This document shows positions 1 to 5,330 of a stretch of 5,330 nucleotides of DNA, piece by piece (the first letter of the stretch is position 1; each line of letters opens with the position of its first letter). Under the pieces are notes generated by a model. The model worked only from the letters and a program-made list of their open reading frames with translations, ran no database searches and was not told the origin of the DNA. This DNA is from Bacteroidales bacterium (lineage in GTDB: Bacteria; Bacteroidota; Bacteroidia; Bacteroidales; ML635J-15). Location of the stretch: NCBI GenBank assembly GCA_028696755.1, contig JAQVGK010000063.1, positions 5,578-10,907 on the forward strand, given 5' to 3'. A program made the translations under genes and the position numbers.

Positions 1-84
1 TATAAAATACCTGATAAAAAAAGCCAAGACTTAGCAGATACCACTGATTACCGCTTACAAAAGAACCTCAATCTTTTAGCATAA
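1..84 (+). CDS. C-terminal end of an unidentified protein (5' end outside window)
   Basis: Frame 1 is open from the left edge to a TAA at 82-84 and reads as 27 residues with protein-like, charged and amphipathic composition, ending in DYRLQKNLNLLA. The other plus-strand frame examined (starting at base 2) hits a stop by about base 34. The pattern of an acidic, helical end with D-x-x-L-x-x-x-L-x-L-L is loosely like the C-terminus of S41 (C-terminal processing/tricorn-like) peptidases, but 27 residues are too few to assign a family and this is only a guess. The stop codon overlaps the putative promoter element of the next gene, and no hairpin terminator is visible between 85 and 163, so read-through into the downstream gene is possible. 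It could also be a chance open frame. Confidence 0.45.
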   Translation, partial: YKIPDKKSQDLADTTDYRLQKNLNLLA

Positions 85-89
85 TTTTG
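82..89 (+). promoter_or_regulatory. Putative Bacteroidota -7 promoter element for the SGNH hydrolase gene
   Basis: The bases TAATTTTG match the Bacteroidota sigma-factor -7 consensus TAnnTTTG exactly. They lie 74 bases before the ATG at 164, which would give a leader of roughly 65-70 bases that is A-rich and lacks a Shine-Dalgarno site. No clear TTTG-type -33 box is seen at the expected 17-23 base spacing (the nearest candidate is a poor TTAC at 55-58), so the call rests on one short motif in AT-rich DNA. The element overlaps the TAA of the preceding open frame. Confidence 0.4.
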
Positions 90-163
90 TAACATTATCC
101 CTCAAAAAGTGGCAACCAAATAAAAACCAACTCGTCATAAGTTCAGAAAAAAAACTACTTATA

Positions 164-1438
164 ATGAAAAAAGCTTTACTTCTGTCGGCGACAGCATTTC
201 TACTTTTGTGTGTTTTAACGCTTCATTCTCAATCAAAAAGCGTTCTTTTTATTGGAAATTCTTACACTTACTACAACGATGGATTACCTACAGTTTTTAA
301 AAATCTCGCTCACTCACTTGGTGATGACGTAGAAACAGAAATGAATGCACCAGGCGGTTACACATTTCAATCACATTCCACCAATACCACTACTCTTAAT
401 CTAATTTCTAGTCGTGCATGGGATTATGTTGTATTGCAGGAACAAAGTCAAAGGCCATCCTTCCCTCCTTCTCAGGTTGCTACCGAAGTTTATCCTTATG
501 CAAAGATTTTAAGTGATTCAGTTCATAACAACAGCAATTGCACTCAACTTTTATTTTTTATGACATGGGGTTATCTAAATGGAGACGCTTCAAACTGTCC
601 ATATTATACTCCGCTTTGCACATATGCAGGAATGCAATGGCGTTTGCGCCAGAGTTATGTAGAGATGGCCGAGGATAATAATGCATGGGCAGTACCATGT
701 GGGATGGCAGTAAAAAGTGTACGCGAAACAAATCCTGAGATTAGTTTATATGCTGGAGATGGTTCTCACCCAAGTATTCATGGGACATATCTGGCAGCTT
801 GCACATTTTACGCATCAATTTTCCATAAATCCCCAGTTGGAGCAAGTTATATATCTTCCGGAATCAGCGAATCGGAAGCCACAATCTTACAAACTGCTGC
901 ATGGAACGTTTTTGCCGACAGTCTCGATATTTGGATGATAGACACTACTACTGTTAGAGCAGATTTCGAACCTGTGTTTCTTACAAAATCAGTACAAGCA
1001 CAATTTGAAAATTATTCGGAAAATGCTGATTCTTGCTTATGGGTTTTTGGCGATGCTACCGAGGCTTGGCAGTATCCATATTCGGGGACTAATTACGAAA
1101 TGATGTATCACACCTACCCTGCTGAGGCCGAATACGACATCTGTCTCACAGCTTATAAGGGTTGCAATTTTAAAAAGACATGCAAAACCAGATATATTTT
1201 TATTTCAGAGACTTCTGCAAATGAAAATGCTGAGATAGTATCGTACCCAAATCCAGTTACAGATGGCATATTAAAAATCGAAAATGCAGAAGGAAAAGTT
1301 TGCAAAGTATTTGATCAGACTGGGCGCGTTGTGGCAGAATTAAGTGTAATAAATAATCAGGTAGATTTATCTGAACTTGCTGCCGGCACCTATTCATTAC
1401 AAGTTGAATCAAAAATATTTAAGATAATCGTGTTTTAG
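164..1438 (+). CDS. Secreted SGNH-type hydrolase with PKD-like domain and T9SS type A sorting domain
   Basis: Predicted exported hydrolase of 424 residues, probably an esterase or deacetylase; the substrate is unknown. Residues 1-22 form a signal peptide (MKK, then a hydrophobic run). Cleavage between S22 and Q23 would fit the Bacteroidetes Q-rule; the C16 context (LLLC) is a poor lipobox. The SGNH-like domain spans about 26-260: nucleophile motif FIGNSYT with S33, a glycine motif APGG at 62-65, a strand plus LQEQS at 91-95 where classical members carry GxND, and the D199-x-x-H202 pair in GDGSHPS. Residues about 265-348 resemble a PKD domain (W293-x-FGD, HTY at 316-318, YDICLT). Residues about 355-424 are a T9SS type A C-terminal domain (YPNPV at 361-365, GRVV, LAAGTYSLQV, final KIIVF). 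Several cysteines suggest disulfides outside the cytoplasm. There is no Shine-Dalgarno; the ATG directly precedes the signal peptide. Sure of export and fold class, unsure of activity. Confidence 0.88.
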   Translation: MKKALLLSATAFLLLCVLTLHSQSKSVLFIGNSYTYYNDGLPTVFKNLAHSLGDDVETEMNAPGGYTFQSHSTNTTTLNLISSRAWDYVVLQEQSQRPSFPPSQVATEVYPYAKILSDSVHNNSNCTQLLFFMTWGYLNGDASNCPYYTPLCTYAGMQWRLRQSYVEMAEDNNAWAVPCGMAVKSVRETNPEISLYAGDGSHPSIHGTYLAACTFYASIFHKSPVGASYISSGISESEATILQTAAWNVFADSLDIWMIDTTTVRADFEPVFLTKSVQAQFENYSENADSCLWVFGDATEAWQYPYSGTNYEMMYHTYPAEAEYDICLTAYKGCNFKKTCKTRYIFISETSANENAEIVSYPNPVTDGILKIENAEGKVCKVFDQTGRVVAELSVINNQVDLSELAAGTYSLQVESKIFKIIVF

Positions 1439-1473
1439 TTTTGAGGTAATATCTGTATGAGGCAGATGAGAAG

Positions 1474-1515
1474 CTCCCGTCATTAACTCGAGGATAATGG
1501 CGGGAGTATTTTTTT
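1474..1515 (+). terminator. Intrinsic terminator of the SGNH hydrolase gene
   Basis: A 12-base-pair stem pairs 1474-1485 (CTCCCGTCATTA) with 1495-1506 (TAATGGCGGGAG), with a single G-U pair at 1480/1500 and a 9-base loop. It is followed by TA and seven Ts at 1509-1515. The GC-rich base of the stem plus the T-run make a strong Rho-independent terminator in the plus direction, 35 bases after the TAG of the hydrolase gene. On the opposite strand the stem is not followed by a T-run, so it acts in one direction only. Confidence 0.88.
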
Positions 1516-1534
1516 ACTATCACAGCTATAAGAC

Positions 1535-1567
1535 AAAAAAAAATCACGAGATTTTACCCGTGATTTT
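1535..1567 (-). terminator. Intrinsic terminator of the tex-korA-korB transcript
   Basis: Read on the minus strand, AAAATCACG (1567-1559) pairs perfectly with CGTGATTTT (1548-1540) around a 10-base loop. The T-run of the 3' arm continues to 1535, giving nine consecutive Ts from 1543 to 1535. It lies 22 bases after the korB stop codon. The stem is AU-rich, so it is weaker than the plus-strand terminator, but position and T-run fit well. The 5' arm is preceded on the plus strand by As rather than followed by a T-run, so it points to minus-strand termination. Confidence 0.8.
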
Positions 1568-1589
1568 CTTTACATCATATTAATAAATT

Positions 1590-2603
1590 TTACTCAACAA
1601 CCCATGTACTTCCGCTATTGAACAAATCGTCCATATTCTTAATGCTTGATTTTGAACGTACTTCTGCAATTTGTTCTTCAACAAGCTGGTCGTAAGGTTT
1701 ATCTTCAACAGCGCGAATTATACCAAACACCATTGGAAAATCAGGAAGTTTTAATCCAGCTAGGATATTATGTAAGCTTGGATCTTCTTCTTTTGCATCG
1801 TGAACGAGAATATCTTTTTCGGCAACACCATTTTCGCCAATTGTTGCAACTTTAACTTTAAATCCGTCAATAACAAGACCTTTGTTTTTATCTTTACCGA
1901 AAATCATTGGTTTACCATGTTCTACCCACAATTGGTTATCATCGCGAGTTTCTTTGTCGGTAATTTTGTTGTGTGCACCATTATTAAAGATTACACAGTT
2001 TTGAAGAATTTCGATAATTGATGTTCCTTTATGTCCATCGGCAGCTTTAAAAATCTCGACCGATTCTTTTACATTTACATCAATAGTTCTTGCAAAAAAC
2101 TTACCTCCCGAACCAATTGTTAATTGACCAGCGTTAAAAGGTTTTTCAACAGTTCCGTAAGGAGATGATTTTGTTACCTGTCCAAATTTTGACAAAGGAG
2201 AATACTGACCTTTTGTAAGGCCATAAATCTCATTGTTAAAAAGTAGAACATTGATATCGATATTTCTACGCACTTCGTGAATAAAGTGATTTCCACCAAT
2301 TGCAAGAGCATCGCCATCACCAGTTATTTGCCAAACGCTGAGTTTAGGATTTGCAACCTTAACTCCAGAAGCCAATACCGCAGCGCGACCGTGAATACCG
2401 TGAAAACCGTAGTTATTCATATAATATGGAAAACGCGATGAGCAACCGATTCCAGAGATAATTGCATAATCTTCTTTTTCGTGATCAAGCTCAGAAAAAG
2501 CTTTTTGCACTGATGCCAATACCGAGAAATCGCCACAACCTGGGCACCATCTAACTTCCTGACCGCTTTTAAAATCTTTGGGTGTATATTTTGTTTCTGC
2601 CAT
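1590..2603 (-). CDS. korB: 2-oxoacid:ferredoxin oxidoreductase, beta subunit (probable 2-oxoglutarate synthase)
   Basis: The thiamine diphosphate (TPP)-binding subunit of a cytoplasmic enzyme that oxidatively decarboxylates a 2-oxoacid with CoA and passes electrons to ferredoxin; with 2-oxoglutarate the product is succinyl-CoA, and the reaction can run in reverse. The 337-residue length is normal for the family. The TPP/metal motif is GDGDAL at 95-100 followed by N123-N124-E-IYGLT. Cysteines C20 and C23 (WCPGCGD), C54 (GIGCSS) and C203 (QNC) are in the positions expected for the four ligands of the single 4Fe-4S cluster. The H68/H71 stretch GFHGIHGRA is typical of the family. It starts 4 bases after korA ends, with a GGAGGG site 8 bases before the ATG, so the two are co-translated. 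Substrate choice (2-oxoglutarate rather than pyruvate or branched-chain acids) is inferred from overall resemblance to KorB and is not proven by any single residue. Confidence 0.93.
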   Translation of the reverse strand: MAETKYTPKDFKSGQEVRWCPGCGDFSVLASVQKAFSELDHEKEDYAIISGIGCSSRFPYYMNNYGFHGIHGRAAVLASGVKVANPKLSVWQITGDGDALAIGGNHFIHEVRRNIDINVLLFNNEIYGLTKGQYSPLSKFGQVTKSSPYGTVEKPFNAGQLTIGSGGKFFARTIDVNVKESVEIFKAADGHKGTSIIEILQNCVIFNNGAHNKITDKETRDDNQLWVEHGKPMIFGKDKNKGLVIDGFKVKVATIGENGVAEKDILVHDAKEEDPSLHNILAGLKLPDFPMVFGIIRAVEDKPYDQLVEEQIAEVRSKSSIKNMDDLFNSGSTWVVE

Positions 2604-2607
2604 GATA

Positions 2608-4434
2608 TTAACCCTCCATTACATTAGTTATTTTTTCTTTTAAATCTGCCACTGCAAAAGGCAATCCCATTACCTTATTAAACTGTAGGTATTCGTATTT
2701 TGGGAAATTCATTCTTAAATAATTTGCAAATTGTCCAAGATTTAGTTCACAAACCAAAATTTTCTTGTACTTTTCCAAAATCTCCTCAGTATTGCGTGGC
2801 AATGGATATATGTAATTAAAGTGAGCATGAGCAACTTTCTTACCTTCTTTTCTTAATTCCGAAACAGCGGTAGTTAAGTGACCATAAGTTGAGCCCCAAC
2901 CAATTACTAAAATGTCGGCATCGATATCACCTTCAACAGTTTGTTCTGGGAAGAAATTCTTAAGATTCTGAACTTTCTTATCGCGAAGGTGAGTCATTCT
3001 CTCATGGTTTGCTGGAACGTAAGAAACTGTTCCAGTAACATCCATTTTCTCGAGACCTCCAATTCTATGTTCGTATCCTCGCATTCCCGGAATTGCCCAT
3101 GATCTCACGAAATTATCATCACGTTGATAAGGTAAATATTCTTCAACATCTTGAGATACAAATTTTGATACAATTTTTGGCATGTCTTTCATTGCAGGAA
3201 CTTTCATTGGCTCTGTTCCATTTGCTAAATAACTATCAGTTAAAAGCATTACTGGAGTCATGTGTTCTAAGGCAAATTTTGATGCCATATATGCATAATG
3301 AAGGCAGTTTGATGGCGAACTTGCAGCAATTACTGGGACAGGACTTTCGCCATTACGTCCAGCTAATGCTTGAAATAAATCAGACTGTTCAGTTTTGGTA
3401 GGCAAACCAGTTGAAGGGCCACCACGTTGTACGTCAACAATAACGAGTGGTAATTCGGTAATAACAGCTAATCCGATTGCTTCAGATTTTAATGCAAGGC
3501 CTGGTCCCGATGTTGATGTAGCAGCAAAATTTCCTGCAAATGCAGCACCGATAGATGTTACAATACCACCAATTTCATCTTCTGCCTGAAAAACCTTAGC
3601 TCCAACGTCCTTACGTTCTGCAATCTCTTGCAAAATTTCGGATGCAGGGGTAATAGGATAAGAACCAAGGAAAAATGGTAGATTTGCTTTCTCTGCAGCA
3701 GCGAGCAAGCCCCATGCAGTTGCAACATTACCGCTAATATTTCTGTATTTTCCTTTTAATGTTGTTTCGTGACAAATTCGGAACGAAGGAATAGCCTGAA
3801 TAGCTGATGCATAGCTAGCTCCACCTTGTAAAACCTTTTTGTTTGCTTCGATTAATTCAGGTTTTTTCTTAAATTTCTTTTCGAAAAACTCTTCGGTGTA
3901 CTTTAAAGGAAAACCAAATAATTTATAAACGATACCAAGAGCAAACATATTTTTACTCTTCATCACTGTTTTGATATCCAAATCGGTATCTTTCAAACTT
4001 TCTTTGGTCATCGACGAAATTGGCGACTCAATCAGATTGTAGTTTTGACGCAAATTCTGTAATGTATCTTCCTTAAAGCCAGCTTTATTAAGATTTGCCT
4101 CACTAAATGTATCGATATCAGCAATTATAGTTCCACCATATTTGATAGAATTTATATTTGCCATAATTGCTGCTGGATTCAAAGCTACCAAAACATCGCA
4201 CTTATCTCCAGGAGTGTGGATGTTTTTGCCAAAATGCAACTGAAATCCTGACACACCGCCCACAGTGCCTTGAGGAGCACGAATTTCGGCAGGATAATCA
4301 GGAAAAGTAGCAACTTCTTCTCCAAGTAATGCAGTGGTATTGGTCAACTGAGTTCCTGTCAGCTGAATGCCGTCTCCCGAATCTCCGGCAAATTTTATAA
4401 CCACATTTTCAAGGTCAATAATTTGTTTACCCAT
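2608..4434 (-). CDS. korA: 2-oxoacid:ferredoxin oxidoreductase, fused gamma-alpha subunit (probable 2-oxoglutarate synthase)
   Basis: Large subunit of 608 residues that pairs with KorB. Residues about 10-200 are the gamma domain, opening with a glycine-rich GDSGDGIQLTG at 17-27 and followed by FPDYPAEIRAPQGT at 44-57. Residues about 228-608 are the alpha part: the pyrimidine-binding TPP domain with SYPITPASEIL at 258-268, the acidic QAEDEIGG at 283-290, STSGPGL at 307-313 and QRGGPSTGLPT at 336-346, then the C-terminal domain (DILVIGWGSTYG at 507-518, YIYPLPRN at 541-548). The gamma-alpha fusion is the usual form in two-subunit KorAB enzymes, which lack a separate ferredoxin-like delta subunit; none is present nearby. 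The ATG at 4434 has an A-rich leader with no Shine-Dalgarno. The gene follows tex by 36 bases without a terminator and ends 4 bases before korB. No frameshift or missing motif is seen. Family assignment is firm; 2-oxoglutarate as substrate is likely but inferred. Confidence 0.94.
   Translation of the reverse strand: MGKQIIDLENVVIKFAGDSGDGIQLTGTQLTNTTALLGEEVATFPDYPAEIRAPQGTVGGVSGFQLHFGKNIHTPGDKCDVLVALNPAAIMANINSIKYGGTIIADIDTFSEANLNKAGFKEDTLQNLRQNYNLIESPISSMTKESLKDTDLDIKTVMKSKNMFALGIVYKLFGFPLKYTEEFFEKKFKKKPELIEANKKVLQGGASYASAIQAIPSFRICHETTLKGKYRNISGNVATAWGLLAAAEKANLPFFLGSYPITPASEILQEIAERKDVGAKVFQAEDEIGGIVTSIGAAFAGNFAATSTSGPGLALKSEAIGLAVITELPLVIVDVQRGGPSTGLPTKTEQSDLFQALAGRNGESPVPVIAASSPSNCLHYAYMASKFALEHMTPVMLLTDSYLANGTEPMKVPAMKDMPKIVSKFVSQDVEEYLPYQRDDNFVRSWAIPGMRGYEHRIGGLEKMDVTGTVSYVPANHERMTHLRDKKVQNLKNFFPEQTVEGDIDADILVIGWGSTYGHLTTAVSELRKEGKKVAHAHFNYIYPLPRNTEEILEKYKKILVCELNLGQFANYLRMNFPKYEYLQFNKVMGLPFAVADLKEKITNVMEG
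2612..2617 (-). promoter_or_regulatory. Strong Shine-Dalgarno site of korB inside the end of korA
   Basis: On the minus strand GGAGGG lies 8 bases before the korB ATG (2603-2601). It is formed by the last codons of korA (ATG GAG GGT TAA). The other starts visible here, those of korA and the SGNH gene, have no such site, as is usual in Bacteroidota, so this one stands out. It supports the ATG at 2603 as the korB start and suggests coupled translation of the two subunits. It could also be a by-product of the Met-Glu-Gly ending of KorA. Confidence 0.6.
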
Positions 4435-4470
4435 ATAGTTTTTGTTTCTGATTAAATTTATTTTGATTTT

Positions 4471-5330
4471 TTATTGTTCCACATCTTTCATGGTTAGTTG
4501 AATTCTTTTGCGAGCAATGTCAATCTCAACAACTTTTACTTTTACATGCTGGTGTAGTTTTAATACTTCGTTAGGCGATGTAATAAATCTATTAGTAATT
4601 TGAGAGATATGCACTAAGCCATTTTCTTTAATTCCAAAATCGACAAATGCTCCAAAATTGGTAATATTTGTAACGATTCCAGGATATATCATACCAAGCT
4701 GAACGTCCTCAATCTTATAAATTGATTTATCAAACTCGAGCACTTTAATCCCTTGACGGGGGTCACGACCGGGTTTTTCCAATTCTTTTACGATATCATT
4801 CAAACTTGGTAATCCTAAATCTTCGTTCACATATTTATTAAGGTCGATTTCTTTTAGTAATGCAGGTGCTGCAATTAAATCATTTACGTTTTTGCCAGCA
4901 TCCTTAGCCATTTTCTCAACAACAGGATAAGCCTCTGGGTGAACTGCTGTGTTGTCGAGGGGGTTTTTTGCATCTGGGATTCTCAAAAAGCCAGCACATT
5001 GCTCAAATGCTTTAGCTCCAAGTCGAGGAACTTTTAATAGATCTTTTCTGCTACTAAACGCTCCATTTTCTTTTCTATGCTCAACAATATTCTGGGCTAA
5101 AACTGGTCCAAGTCCCGAAACATAGGTTAATAAATGTTTACTTGCAGTGTTTAGATTCACCCCTACACTATTTACAGCAGATTCGACAACCCTGTCGAGG
5201 CTATCCTTTAGTAATTTTTGATCTACATCGTGCTGATACTGACCAACACCAATAGCTTTTGGATCAATTTTTACCAGCTCGGCCAGTGGATCCATCAATC
5301 GACGAGCAATAGAAACCGCTCCACGAACGG
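4471..5330 (-). CDS. tex: Tex, RNA-binding transcription accessory protein (C-terminal part; 5' end outside window)
   Basis: The last 285 codons of a Tex/YhgF-family protein; whole members run to roughly 700-780 residues, so less than half is visible. Numbering from the first complete codon (5328), the segment opens with VRGAVSIARRL then MDPLAELVKIDPK and GVGQYQHDV at about 28-36, the highly conserved core. Tandem helix-hairpin-helix motifs follow at about 69-117 (SGLGPVLAQNI; VPRLGAKAFEQCAGFLRI). An S1 RNA-binding domain at about 211-282 (GMIYPGIVTNITNFGAFVDFG, GLVHISQI) ends the protein almost at once, without the long basic tail seen in some relatives. Tex binds nucleic acid and is linked to transcription and stress or toxin-gene expression in proteobacteria and streptococci. 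A TTG at 5298 or ATG at 5295 could look like a start, but conserved Tex sequence continues in frame to the window edge. It precedes korA by 36 bases. Confidence 0.95.
   Translation of the reverse strand, partial: VRGAVSIARRLMDPLAELVKIDPKAIGVGQYQHDVDQKLLKDSLDRVVESAVNSVGVNLNTASKHLLTYVSGLGPVLAQNIVEHRKENGAFSSRKDLLKVPRLGAKAFEQCAGFLRIPDAKNPLDNTAVHPEAYPVVEKMAKDAGKNVNDLIAAPALLKEIDLNKYVNEDLGLPSLNDIVKELEKPGRDPRQGIKVLEFDKSIYKIEDVQLGMIYPGIVTNITNFGAFVDFGIKENGLVHISQITNRFITSPNEVLKLHQHVKVKVVEIDIARKRIQLTMKDVEQ

Noticed and set aside
717..938. 73-codon open frame in another frame within the SGNH gene
   Set aside because: It overlaps the catalytic Asp-His region of a well-supported gene and has no protein-like features of its own.
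1646..2021. Two overlapping plus-strand open frames opposite korB
   Set aside because: Both are antisense to the conserved C-terminal half of KorB and lack start signals or recognisable domains.
3093..3401. 102-codon open frame on the plus strand inside korA
   Set aside because: It is antisense to a strongly conserved coding region, its translation looks like no known family, and it has no start signal. It is a shadow of korA.
3395..3589. 64-codon plus-strand open frame rich in Pro, Ala and Ser
   Set aside because: It is antisense to the STSGPGL/QRGGPSTG region of KorA; its composition mirrors those glycine- and alanine-rich codons. It is a shadow frame.
4453..4460. Possible separate promoter for korA (TAAATTTA on the minus strand)
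   Set aside because: It matches TAnnTTTG at all but the last base, but it sits only 18 bases from the ATG in very AT-rich DNA and has no -33 box, so it is not better than chance.
5293..5298. TTG (5298) or ATG (5295) as the start of a 275-residue protein
   Set aside because: The same frame continues upstream to the window edge with VRGAVSIARRL, which is conserved Tex sequence, so these are internal codons of a gene cut by the window.
1..5330. CRISPR arrays, tRNA or rRNA genes, insertion sequences, attachment sites, toxin-antitoxin or defence genes
   Set aside because: No repeated spacers, no cloverleaf or rRNA-like stretches, no transposase or integrase sequence and no terminal inverted repeats were seen. 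Nearly all the DNA is taken by conserved genes.

Overview
The window looks like a piece of an AT-rich Bacteroidota chromosome. Four signs point there: a secreted protein ending in a type IX secretion (T9SS) sorting domain, a signal peptide that fits the Bacteroidetes 'Q-rule', an exact TAnnTTTG promoter element ahead of that gene, and mostly absent Shine-Dalgarno sites. The phylum call is well supported; genus or species cannot be read from this window.

Layout. Positions 1-84 (+) probably hold the last 27 codons of a gene that begins upstream of the window. Positions 164-1438 (+) encode a 424-residue exported SGNH-type hydrolase with a PKD-like domain and a T9SS C-terminal domain. The 151-base gap at 1439-1589 holds two intrinsic terminators, one facing each of the two converging transcripts. 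From there to the right edge everything is on the minus strand. In transcription order these genes are the C-terminal part of tex (4471-5330, 5' end outside the window), then korA (2608-4434), then korB (1590-2603). The spacings are 36 and 4 bases, with no terminator between the genes, so they are probably one operon.

Function. KorA (a fused gamma-alpha polypeptide) and KorB (beta) together make a two-subunit, CoA-dependent 2-oxoacid:ferredoxin oxidoreductase. It most likely acts on 2-oxoglutarate, linking 2-oxoglutarate/succinyl-CoA chemistry to reduced ferredoxin. Tex is an RNA-binding transcription accessory protein and has no obvious biochemical link to KorAB. The SGNH protein is probably a cell-surface or released esterase or deacetylase of unknown substrate, unrelated to the minus-strand operon.

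I found no sign of a novel defence, mobile or regulatory system. The minus-strand genes are conserved housekeeping functions. The secreted hydrolase is the least characterised part of the window.
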